Source of the DNA: an uncultured bacterium
GTDB taxonomy: Bacteria; Bacillota; Clostridia; Lachnospirales; Lachnospiraceae
DNA length: 64,000 nt
Reading direction: 5' to 3'
Assembly (NCBI GenBank): GCA_947243845.1
Contig: CAMXIF010000013.1
Location: forward strand, 1 to 64,000
The position numbers were made by a program, and so were the translations under genes. The notes beneath the pieces are model-generated. The model saw only the letters and a program-made list of their open reading frames with translations, was not told the origin of the DNA and did not search any database. Of this stretch, positions 15,830 to 23,554 are shown in pieces (position 1 is the stretch's first letter; every line of letters starts with the position of its first letter).

Positions 15830-16832
15830 AAATATCCTCTTTGATGATTGACCTCACATACGCCGCCAGTTCGCCCTGTGTCATTTGCTCCAAATCCGCC
15901 GGCAATTCCCGGAATATAGGGAATCTACACTTGACCGTCTTCTGTGCAATCTCGTCCAATCCGTTAAACTTCAAAGTCTGCTCATACTGCTCCATCTTCG
16001 CCTGTGCAAAGGAATCCTCCCTGGTGACGGTATAGACCTTGCAGCAGTTATTCAAAAGAGTAAACAGTCCGTTCACACCCTCGTCCAAATCCAGGATGAT
16101 ATACTCATACTGCCCGACCGCGGCCACGTGCCTGCAAAATTCCAACCATTGTGTTCCTGTCACCTCTTTTAATTCCAGAGAATGTTGTACCGGCGGGATA
16201 TAGTCGAGTCCGCCTGCGTTCTGTACAATGGAGGACATTCGCATAGCAAACTTCTCCCTGGCCGTCCGAAAATAGTACATGGCATCCATAATATCCGTTG
16301 TATATTCCCTGTTGAACAGCTGTGCAAATCCGGAACATGTCTCAAGGTTTAAATACAGCACCTTATGATCTCTCGAAAGAATCTGCCCCAGACACAGGGC
16401 AAAGGATGTCTGCAGGCACCTTTTCACAGGAGAGTAAAGTCCTATGGTCTTTACATCCATTTCCCTGTTCACCTCTTCCATATCCCAATCCGCCAGATCT
16501 GTGACCGATTCTATGATCAGCTGTATGACCTTCTCCGGACTCTGATACTTACTGATATAACACAGATTATCCTGTTTCTTATGCGCGCTCTCCTGCAGGA
16601 CAAACATCTGCTCCACCTGCTGTCTGAGATACTCCTGTTTCAGAAGTCTCAGTGCGCTTTCTGCGATCAGCAGCACCGCTATCTCCTCGCGTTTTACAAA
16701 TTTTTCCAATTCGCTGGCCGCCGTGAATAAATGCAATGTATAAGGTAACCTTACCTTCTCCAATATGTATTCGGCCATGCGAAAAGCATATCCCTCCTCT
16801 ATGTCGCAGATGGCCATAATCTTCCTGCTCAA
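15822..16832 (-). CDS. tadZ: TadZ/CpaE-like localisation protein with degenerate P-loop
   Basis: 336 residues: an N-terminal receiver-like domain (about 1-125) and a ParA/MinD-like domain after it. TadZ normally places the pilus machine in the cell. The expected deviant Walker A (KGGxGKT) is replaced by SPVKRCLQTS near residue 135, without the glycines, so ATP binding is doubtful, as in many clostridial TadZ; the switch segment EYIILDLDEG is kept. The start is TTG at 16830-16832, overlapping the peptidase stop; GGAGGG lies seven bases upstream. An ATG five codons further in is the alternative. Confidence 0.75.
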   Translation of the reverse strand: MSRKIMAICDIEEGYAFRMAEYILEKVRLPYTLHLFTAASELEKFVKREEIAVLLIAESALRLLKQEYLRQQVEQMFVLQESAHKKQDNLCYISKYQSPEKVIQLIIESVTDLADWDMEEVNREMDVKTIGLYSPVKRCLQTSFALCLGQILSRDHKVLYLNLETCSGFAQLFNREYTTDIMDAMYYFRTAREKFAMRMSSIVQNAGGLDYIPPVQHSLELKEVTGTQWLEFCRHVAAVGQYEYIILDLDEGVNGLFTLLNNCCKVYTVTREDSFAQAKMEQYEQTLKFNGLDEIAQKTVKCRFPIFRELPADLEQMTQGELAAYVRSIIKEDIYG

Positions 16833-17356
16833 AACAACCCTCCTATTCTCATCGCTGCACTGAATAAAACCGGCACGGCAAAATGGATCTTATTCCTGCA
16901 GTATGTATGATAATCCTGCACCAGATCTTCTCCATAAATTCTCCAGTGCCCTGACCGCATAACCTCCGACAGATAGGAAAAGAAATAGTATATCCTCTCC
17001 CTGCCGTTACGCTCCACCAGTAACTTCACCAACGAAAACCCCGCTCCGATCACGAAGGCTCCCGCCAGTATGAACAGAAGTTCTTTTGCCGTACAAAAAC
17101 TTCCAATCATGAGAAACAGCTTTACATCGCCTGCGCCCATTGCGCCAATCATATACAGGGGATATAGAAGCAGAAACGCTAATGATACGGAACCAAAGAT
17201 TCCCAGGATATTTCGGCCGGAACACAGACTGCTGCTCAAACCAATCAAAAATCCGAGTATAAGGAACCCGTTGGGAATCCGGTCCGTCTTAAGATCTGCA
17301 AAAGCTGACAGCAATAACAGAAAAAGTAAAATAGATTGACAAATATTCAGTCCAAT
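16829..17356 (-). CDS. Type IV prepilin peptidase, A24 family (first gene of Tad operon, likely AUU start)
   Basis: 175 residues if read from an ATT at 17354-17356. Catalytic aspartates are in SAFADLKTDRIPN and GAMGAGDVKLF (GxGD). The first membrane segment needed for the fold lies upstream of any ATG: there is no ATG or GTG between the in-frame stop at 17369 and the first active-site Asp. A nearly perfect extended Shine-Dalgarno (GGAGGTGGTCT) ends right before the ATT, with six bases after GGAGG. TTG at 17314 would cut off most of the first membrane helix and has no ribosome site. It overlaps TadZ by four bases and should cut Flp-type leaders. Confidence 0.75.
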   Translation of the reverse strand: MGLNICQSILLFLLLLSAFADLKTDRIPNGFLILGFLIGLSSSLCSGRNILGIFGSVSLAFLLLYPLYMIGAMGAGDVKLFLMIGSFCTAKELLFILAGAFVIGAGFSLVKLLVERNGRERIYYFFSYLSEVMRSGHWRIYGEDLVQDYHTYCRNKIHFAVPVLFSAAMRIGGLF

Positions 17357-17385
17357 AGACCACCTCCATCACTTATATAATTTAG

Positions 17386-17467
17386 ACTCAACGAAATAAT
17401 TGGGAGATATCCCCGATGCCCGATAGCATTGAATGGAAGCCTGCGCTTCTCATAGAATTTCTTGAGT
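17386..17467 (-). promoter_or_regulatory. Folded 5' leader RNA of the Tad operon (candidate cis-regulatory RNA)
   Basis: The transcript expected from the promoter at 17478-17505 starts about four bases before an 82-nt foldable unit. The ends, ACUCAAGAAAU and AUUUC-G-UUGAGU, make an 11-bp closing stem with one bulged G. Inside are three hairpins: GAAGC-GCAG-GCUUC, AUGC-UAUCGG-GCAU and GGGA-UAUC-UCCC. The result is a four-way junction that ends 18 bases before the Shine-Dalgarno. I do not recognise it as a known riboswitch class; it lacks the conserved parts of c-di-GMP-I. Confidence 0.55.
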
Positions 17468-17477
17468 TGTGAATTGA

Positions 17478-17505
17478 ATTATACCACATTCGTAAAACTT
17501 GTCCA
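17478..17505 (-). promoter_or_regulatory. Promoter of the Tad pilus operon
   Basis: Minus strand TGGACA (17500-17505), 16 bp, then TATAAT (17478-17483) with TGG before it, making an extended -10. The start would be near 17471, giving a leader of about 115 bases before the first gene. Confidence 0.75.
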
Positions 17506-17541
17506 TACCTATTCCCTAAAAATATTTTTTTTGTGAAAATA

Positions 17542-17814
17542 TCACAAAATTTTGAAGAAGTGAATTCCGTAAAGCACGATGACCCCAGGAAATCCAAGGA
17601 TTCCGGATGTCAAAACCGTGAGCGGATTAATGCCCACTGCCACAGGAAACTGCTGAGATGCCAGCAAAAAATTCAGTCCATAAATCCCTATGGTGCCCAT
17701 AACCGCCCGTAATACAAAATTGACCAGCCACTCCACCTTTTTACCCATTGCACCAATCATCAGCACCACCAGACAAACACCAAGAATTGCTGCCATACCG
17801 CCCATATTTTCCAT
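17542..17814 (-). CDS. bofA: BofA family protein (pro-sigma-K processing inhibitor)
   Basis: 90 residues from the ATG at 17812-17814, six bases after GGAGGT. Two to three membrane segments, with the family end: GINPLTVLTSGILGFPGVIVLYGI. BofA holds the SpoIVFB protease inactive during sporulation in Bacillus; in other Clostridia the role is less sure. It is divergent from yaaL, and the recR-yaaL-bofA neighbourhood is old and common in Firmicutes, although recR is not seen here. Confidence 0.82.
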   Translation of the reverse strand: MENMGGMAAILGVCLVVLMIGAMGKKVEWLVNFVLRAVMGTIGIYGLNFLLASQQFPVAVGINPLTVLTSGILGFPGVIVLYGIHFFKIL

Positions 17815-17978
17815 AAAATACCTCCAAAATATCCCTGTCATTACTTGTCTGCTAATACCATATGCGCGATGCCCGTCTAATATTACATGAATATTTATCC
17901 AAATTTTACCTATACTTGAATGAGAAGAACTTCTAATCTCATTTTGCTATTATACTTGTCAAACGGAAGGAGTATTGT

Positions 17979-18266
17979 ATGAGAGTTATTTTTAGGCAGA
18001 GACCGTGTATTCCAATGGATAATGATGTGATCGTGGATGGTGAAAAACTGACGCTAAGAGAGGAACTGCTTAAAACAAGATATGCTTTGGAGAACGCTTA
18101 TGCAGGATTTGATAATGTGACCGACCCTGACCTGATTGACTGTTACATCTATGAATTAAATGCTGTTATGAAGCGTTATAAATACTTATTACAACAGGCA
18201 GCAGAAACGAATCTGCTGCCCGAAGAAAAACGTGCTGAAGCGTACCGCCCGCTGGTTAGCCAGTAA
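17979..18266 (+). CDS. yaaL: YaaL family (DUF2508) small protein
   Basis: 95 residues, one of the three plus-strand genes. It contains LREELLKTRYALENAYAGFDNVTDPDLIDCYIYELNAVMKRYKYLL in its middle, the DUF2508/YaaL pattern: a helical, charged, small cytoplasmic protein of unknown role usually near recR and bofA. GGAAGGAG lies seven bases before the ATG. Its end is two bases from the end of fliS on the other strand, with no terminator between them. Confidence 0.8.
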   Translation: MRVIFRQRPCIPMDNDVIVDGEKLTLREELLKTRYALENAYAGFDNVTDPDLIDCYIYELNAVMKRYKYLLQQAAETNLLPEEKRAEAYRPLVSQ

Positions 18267-18268
18267 CC

Positions 18269-18745
18269 TTATACACAAAAACCTCTGTTTGCGGCGGGAT
18301 CAGCTATGTTCTCTGTGAGTGTGCTTCTGCCATACGTAAGTCCGGCATACACGGTCTGGCTGTTGCCCATAACAGGCCCTGACTGATCCTGTCCCTCTAT
18401 CTTCTTATAGGCCTTGTGGAGTTCTCTGATTACCATACGGACATGCTCCAGATTCTCCATATCATAGTGAATAGATGCCTGCGCCAGTTCTCTGTTAATA
18501 TAGAGATACAGCTGCAAGAGTTTCTGTGCGAGATCATATTCCAAATGCAGGGAATCCATCAGTTCATTTACACATCCCTGTATTTTACGGACTGCCATCT
18601 TATAATCCGCCCTGCTGTCCGCATCTAAAGCCTCTTGGGCCTCATCAATATAAAGCAAAATCATTTCATAAAGAATAGTGATCAACTGCGTTTTATTCGC
18701 CTGCGTAATCCGCAGCGTATATTCCTGTTTTAATTCCTTGGTCAT
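18269..18745 (-). CDS. fliS: Flagellin export chaperone FliS
   Basis: 158 residues from the ATG at 18743-18745. The helical core fits FliS: TQLITILYEMILLYIDEAQEAL (residues 20-41), RKIQGCVNELMDSLHLEYDLAQKLLQLYLYINREL. FliS binds the C-terminal helices of flagellin and keeps it unfolded for export. It follows flagellin directly. A tail of about 35 residues extends beyond the usual helical bundle. Longer frame to 18820 has no ribosome site. Confidence 0.87.
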   Translation of the reverse strand: MTKELKQEYTLRITQANKTQLITILYEMILLYIDEAQEALDADSRADYKMAVRKIQGCVNELMDSLHLEYDLAQKLLQLYLYINRELAQASIHYDMENLEHVRMVIRELHKAYKKIEGQDQSGPVMGNSQTVYAGLTYGRSTLTENIADPAANRGFCV

Positions 18746-18833
18746 TACACTACCTCTCTGATCATAAGACTCACAATATATAACATCCCAACAAATTCTC
18801 TCGTAGAAAATCTGCTCCACAAACTTTCTACAA

Positions 18834-20321
18834 TTATTGTAAAAGCTGAAGAATCTGTGATGGTCTCTCGTTTGCCTGTGCCAGCATGGAAACCGATGCC
18901 TGTGAGATTACCTGCTCCGTTGTATAACTGGTCATCTCTTCCGCCATATCCACATCCATAATACGGGAATAAGAAGCCGTCATATTCTCGCTGTTCACGT
19001 CCAGATTATTCACAGTATGCTCCAGACGATTCTGATAAGCTCCCAGTCTGCTTCTTACAGAAGATATATAAAGGATACCTTCTCTAATCTCATTAATTGC
19101 ATCCGAACAGCTCTCCTTTGTTGTCAGTTCTGTCTTCTCAATCCCGAGCCGGCTCAGAGAAATGGTCGGAATACGGATATCAAGCTGCTGGCCCTCATTG
19201 GCGCCCGTCTGGGTATCCATGGAGCCAATACCCGTGATATCCAGAACCAGCCCAGCGCTGGCCGTCTCCTGTCCTCCGCCTGCTGCAACTGTCTGTGGCG
19301 CCGGCTGCGGATCGGTTCCAGGCACATTACCCGGTCTGGTACTTTGGACTTCCAGACGGAAACCGCTGTCGTTGGTAATCACTATCGTGTCTGTTGTACC
19401 ATCACTGACCACAGAAGATACCACTGCATCTTCCGGTATATCCCCTGCCGCAGCTTGCAGTGCAGCAGCAAAGGAATTTGCGGTGCTTCCCATATCCAAT
19501 ACAGGCTCATAATTTGTTCCATCGGCGTTCAGTACATAATTATAAGTAGCATCAAATGTAGGTACTGTAACTGTAGAAGACTCCATCGGACTTACATTTT
19601 CATAGCCCGTGATATTGCCGTCCGCATCTTTTATCGGTTTAGGCTCAATCTGCAGCGTCATCTCGAAATCCTGCGGTCCTTTCAGGATAACCTTATCCTG
19701 CCCCACAGAATCAAACTTGACGCCGGCAGGGAATCCATTTTCCCCGTCATACTTTATTCCCACTTTTGACGCGTCCTTATCAATGGTACCGTCATCATTA
19801 TACACGATCTCCAACTCATCAATCACATATTTCTTGGGAACCACTTCATCAGAGTAATAATCCACCTTAACCTGGAAATTATTCGTATATCCTCTCAGGT
19901 CAAAAGTTCCGTCCAGAAGCGGCTGTCCGTTAAACTCCGTATCCGTAGCAATCCTGGTAACCTCTGCCTTAAGCTGCTTAATCTCCTCGTTCAGTGTCAT
20001 ACGGTCAGAAGTGGTCAGTGTTCCGGTCGCCCCCTTTACTGCCAGTTCATTCATTCTCTGCAGCATTTCATGTACTTCTGTCAGAGCGCCATCCGCTGTC
20101 TCAATAATAGAGATACCATTATTGGAATTCTGTGTTGCCACAGAAAGACCTGTAATCTGCGTATCCATCTTCTTTCCGATGGCATAACCCGAAGGATTAT
20201 CCTTCGAAGTGGTTACCTTAAGACCGGAGGAAAGACGCTCCAGAGATTTGGATACTTTCCTGTCCGATGCATTTAGTGCATTACTGGCGCGCATCGCCGC
20301 CGCATTATAACTTATCTTCAT
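18834..20321 (-). CDS. Flagellin
   Basis: 495 residues. Both conserved ends are complete: the N-terminal D0/D1 (KISYNAAAMRASNALN, SKSLERLSSGLKVTTSKDNPSGYAI) and the C-terminal D1/D0 (SVRSRLGAYQNRLEHTVNNLDVNSENMTASYSRIMDVDMAEEM, ending ILQLLQ). A variable central domain of about 240 residues (150-390) with many beta-prone, Asp/Gly-rich and Pro/Gln-rich parts replaces the short centre of small flagellins. It lies 15 bp after the 1038-residue gene, so it can be co-transcribed with it, and fliS follows. A strong AAAGGAGGATAAC site precedes the ATG. Confidence 0.95.
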   Translation of the reverse strand: MKISYNAAAMRASNALNASDRKVSKSLERLSSGLKVTTSKDNPSGYAIGKKMDTQITGLSVATQNSNNGISIIETADGALTEVHEMLQRMNELAVKGATGTLTTSDRMTLNEEIKQLKAEVTRIATDTEFNGQPLLDGTFDLRGYTNNFQVKVDYYSDEVVPKKYVIDELEIVYNDDGTIDKDASKVGIKYDGENGFPAGVKFDSVGQDKVILKGPQDFEMTLQIEPKPIKDADGNITGYENVSPMESSTVTVPTFDATYNYVLNADGTNYEPVLDMGSTANSFAAALQAAAGDIPEDAVVSSVVSDGTTDTIVITNDSGFRLEVQSTRPGNVPGTDPQPAPQTVAAGGGQETASAGLVLDITGIGSMDTQTGANEGQQLDIRIPTISLSRLGIEKTELTTKESCSDAINEIREGILYISSVRSRLGAYQNRLEHTVNNLDVNSENMTASYSRIMDVDMAEEMTSYTTEQVISQASVSMLAQANERPSQILQLLQ

Positions 20322-20336
20322 TTTCGTTATCCTCCT

Positions 20337-23300
20337 TTATGCCGTCACACTCGTGATAAATGCTCTCGCTATCCGGTACAGATCCGCCGTCTGTATGCTT
20401 TCATCTGTCTCCAGATCCTTGGATGTATATCCATCTGCATTTGCCTCTTTACTGTACATGATACCAACACTTCCGACTTTCAAAGATCCGCCGTCCGATG
20501 ATTCTACCGCCAGCGCCTCTTTCAGGCCATCCTGTATATCCCACAGCTTTTCTGTGCCTTCCTTGTTGTCGCAGGCAACATAGCCGGATACGGTCTGATT
20601 TCTGACTGCAAACTGTGCCATGATGCGCCCATAGGTTTCGGTCTCCATGGATGCACTGACTTTACCGCCCTCGCCGCCATGCAGAATCTTGAGATTAACG
20701 GCTGTCAATTCCCCATTTATCTCCACCGGAATCTGATAGTTCTCCTCTTTGGCCAGGTTCCCCGCCAGCGCCAGCTGTTTCTGACAGTTCTGCAAAGTCT
20801 TAAGATCCAGATAGGATGTCTCCTCTTCCTTTGCTTCTTCCAAAATCTCCTGGAAAGTATCCTGCATCTTCTCATAAGCCTCTTCGGCATTGTCTTTGTC
20901 TGTCAGACTCTCTATCATATGCGCAGCTGCCTCTTTCCCTCTGGGACTGTCCGTATCTGCTTCCAGTTCATGCAGTTTCTTATAGAGGGCGCCCGGTTTC
21001 CTGCGAAGCGCTGATGCCGCTGCCAGATTATTGCCTGTGACTGGCTGTTTATACGCCAGAAGCTCCCGCACCACAGCATCTTCTACTCCCTGCAGATCCT
21101 GATAGGATTGCAATTCTTCCTGCAGATATGCCGTTTCGAGCCTTTCGTCCGCCGCCATCTGTTCCATGCTCTCGGCCATCTCTTCCATGGTCATATCCGC
21201 CCGCAGTTCCATCTGTGCAAGCATTTCCGGCTCCACGGTATCTGCAATCTGTCCGGCCAGCATCTGGTAATAGGCGACTGCTTCATCGCTTCCCTGCTGC
21301 CCATTTTCCTGTGAAAATGTCTGCTCTCCGGTAGCAGCCTGTTCCAGCATGGGAAAGGCGCTTAAAATCTGATCCGTGATGGATTTGCCCTTGTTTACGG
21401 CGTTCACGCCGTTAAATTCATCATCCACCGTATAGTCCATGCCCTGGCGCTTCGTACTGCGCATGGCTGTGAGAAGATTCTGGAAGGAAAGTCCCACTCC
21501 TTCTCTGATCAGGCTTCCCACTGCGGCATCATCCGTCTTTTCTAACTGTCTGAACATCCGGTAGATACCGATATAAGCCTCTCTCTCCTGCTCCTCTATG
21601 GCATGGTTCTGTTCCAGTTTATATAAATACTTACTGAACTTTTCTTCTTTCAGCTGTTCATTATGACCGCTCTCATCCAGATATTGATTCAATTCTTCTA
21701 CGGTCATATTAAGCGGATTCTTACCATCCCGAATCATCTGCAAAGATACTGCCGGCGTCATTTTACGAATGGCCTGACGAAGTTCCATATCATACTTCTT
21801 CACGGCATCCATATTGTCCTGCGTGATATCCATGCTGTTATATCCCAGGATTCGTACTGCCCGGCGGTTCTCCTCGTTCTGCTCAAGTCCCAGATCCTTC
21901 AGGATATCATCCACATTGCGGAATGCTTTACGGATGGAATCTCCCATATCCGCCCTTGGGGCTGTCATCAGTGTCTCATAAGATTCCCTGGCTGCCTCAT
22001 AGGCATTCTTAAGCGCCGTACCGTTTGTATGTACACTGTCTAGTGTAAACAATTCCTCTTCACTGATATAGCGCGCCAGTACTGCCGCCGGCAGATAAGG
22101 TATCTCCTGCGTCTTGGACTGCACTTCATTGTACAGTTCCGCTTTCTCAGCCGCACCAGTCTCTCCAAAAAGCCTCTGGTTCAGTTCTTCTTCCATCTTC
22201 TTCAGGGCTTCCACCAACTTCTCCAACTCCGTGGTATCGATGGAATAACCGCTCTCTAACAGCCTGCGGTTTGCCTCTATGGTCATCATCAGCCGAACTT
22301 CTTCTAACTGACGTCTCGCCGTAATTGCCTCCGGCGTATCTGCCGACAAGCCGTTTCGCTCTATCTCCTGCTGCGCATTTTCCAGATTGCGCAGGTTAAC
22401 ATCTTTTTCTTCAGCAACCGTCCTGTCCACAGCTTCATCGCTGATCTTCGCGAAAGCTTCCACATAATCGGCAGCCTTCTCCCAATTGCTTCTGCCATCC
22501 GCCAGATTGGCCTTGTCTGCACTCTTCCCATCCGAAATGGCCGCCGCCACTGCTGACAGAACCCGCGCCGTGTCCTGGGGGAGTTCCACCTGCCCCAGTT
22601 CATGCAGTTTTGCCATAGTCTCTTTCGTGAGCGGCACCCCTGTTTCAATCAGCCATCTGGCGCCTTTCAGATTTTCCTCGGTAATCTCCAAGCCTGCCTC
22701 TTCAATCACCCGCTCCATCTGCGGCCTTAACTGTTCCCAGTTATAATCTTCAGCCTTTTTTGCATAATAGCCGGTATTATCTGCCGCATAATAACCATGA
22801 CCCTGTCTATGGCTGTCCGGTGTTGCGCTATGCTCCGCCCGGTAGAGATCGTCTATGGTAGGTTCCATATTGTTCTCCACCATATATTTCACAGTGCCTT
22901 CCGCAGGCGTCTCCATCTGCACCGCCCTGTCATACGCTTCTTTGGCTGCCATCACATTCTCCCTTGTAACCGGGATATCATGCGCCTTAAACTGTTTATA
23001 AAGTTCTCTGGCAAAGCCCTCGCTCCTCGTAATCTGGCTCAAAGTCTCCGCATCCAGATCATCCGTATAGCCTTCCACCTGGGTGCCGCCCTTGATAAGC
23101 GCTGCTTTGATAAAGTCTACAATAGTGACAACTTCCTCAATATCCATGTCTCCAGGATTATAACCTTCTTCTTTCAGGCGCTGAAAATCTTCCTGAGACA
23201 TAGCATTAGACATTACTGTCATATAGTCTCTCTGCGCGGCCAGGTCTTGCTCCTCAACCAGCCCCGCATCTTGCATAACCTCTTCTGTGGTCTTTCCGTG

Positions 23301-23453
23301 ACCCCCGTAAGCGTTGTTATCCATAACTGTGCCAGAAATGTCTAATGCGTAATCACCCGTTCGCTCCGTCCTTGGCTTCTGGGTGTTTCGATATGCTGTT
23401 GTCGCCCTGTCTACATTCTGATTGGTATTACTGTGATCAAATGTAATCTTCAT
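20337..23453 (-). CDS. Large FliK-like/DUF6240-type flagellar protein
   Basis: 1038 residues, no signal peptide or membrane segment, very rich in Glu, Ala, Met. Helical motifs of the form T-x-E-N-x3-A/L recur several times (VTRENVMAAKEAY near 160, ITEENLKGARWLIETGVPLTKETM near 255, QNEENRRAVRILG near 525, MTVEELNQYL), which fits the DUF6240 family as I recall it. The last 170 residues look like the C-terminal domain of hook-length control protein FliK (AVNLKILHGGEGGKVSASMETE...VSGYVACDN). The position right before flagellin and behind a sigma-28-like promoter supports a flagellar job, perhaps a secreted ruler. Family assignment is from memory and not certain. Confidence 0.6.
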   Translation of the reverse strand: MKITFDHSNTNQNVDRATTAYRNTQKPRTERTGDYALDISGTVMDNNAYGGHGKTTEEVMQDAGLVEEQDLAAQRDYMTVMSNAMSQEDFQRLKEEGYNPGDMDIEEVVTIVDFIKAALIKGGTQVEGYTDDLDAETLSQITRSEGFARELYKQFKAHDIPVTRENVMAAKEAYDRAVQMETPAEGTVKYMVENNMEPTIDDLYRAEHSATPDSHRQGHGYYAADNTGYYAKKAEDYNWEQLRPQMERVIEEAGLEITEENLKGARWLIETGVPLTKETMAKLHELGQVELPQDTARVLSAVAAAISDGKSADKANLADGRSNWEKAADYVEAFAKISDEAVDRTVAEEKDVNLRNLENAQQEIERNGLSADTPEAITARRQLEEVRLMMTIEANRRLLESGYSIDTTELEKLVEALKKMEEELNQRLFGETGAAEKAELYNEVQSKTQEIPYLPAAVLARYISEEELFTLDSVHTNGTALKNAYEAARESYETLMTAPRADMGDSIRKAFRNVDDILKDLGLEQNEENRRAVRILGYNSMDITQDNMDAVKKYDMELRQAIRKMTPAVSLQMIRDGKNPLNMTVEELNQYLDESGHNEQLKEEKFSKYLYKLEQNHAIEEQEREAYIGIYRMFRQLEKTDDAAVGSLIREGVGLSFQNLLTAMRSTKRQGMDYTVDDEFNGVNAVNKGKSITDQILSAFPMLEQAATGEQTFSQENGQQGSDEAVAYYQMLAGQIADTVEPEMLAQMELRADMTMEEMAESMEQMAADERLETAYLQEELQSYQDLQGVEDAVVRELLAYKQPVTGNNLAAASALRRKPGALYKKLHELEADTDSPRGKEAAAHMIESLTDKDNAEEAYEKMQDTFQEILEEAKEEETSYLDLKTLQNCQKQLALAGNLAKEENYQIPVEINGELTAVNLKILHGGEGGKVSASMETETYGRIMAQFAVRNQTVSGYVACDNKEGTEKLWDIQDGLKEALAVESSDGGSLKVGSVGIMYSKEANADGYTSKDLETDESIQTADLYRIARAFITSVTA

Positions 23454-23475
23454 ATAGTTCTCCTAATAAATAGAT

Positions 23476-23509
23476 AAAAAAGGGCGAATGTTATTCACAT
23501 TCACCCTTT
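23476..23509 (-). terminator. Terminator after glgB
   Basis: Minus strand GGGTGAATGT and ACATTCGCCC form a 10-bp stem (one G-T pair) with a six-base loop, then TTTTTT. It lies between glgB and the large flagellar gene, whose ATG is only 23 bp further on. Confidence 0.82.
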
Positions 23510-23536
23510 ATTTCGGCACGATTTTCCACTTTCTTA
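23510..23536 (-). promoter_or_regulatory. Sigma-28 (SigD/FliA)-type promoter for the flagellin operon
   Basis: Minus strand TAAG (23533-23536), 15 bp, GCCGAAAT (23510-23517): 3 of 4 and 7 of 8 matches to TAAA-N15-GCCGATAT. Transcription would start within the ascending arm of the glgB terminator hairpin, so flagellar transcripts would contain only part of that hairpin. No other promoter fits in the 23 bp before the gene. Confidence 0.5.
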
Positions 23537-23554
23537 ACCTTTAAGGCACAATTG

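Noticed and set aside
17388..17597. 69-codon frame across the Tad leader
   Set aside because: It overlaps the promoter, folded leader and the end of bofA, without a ribosome site.
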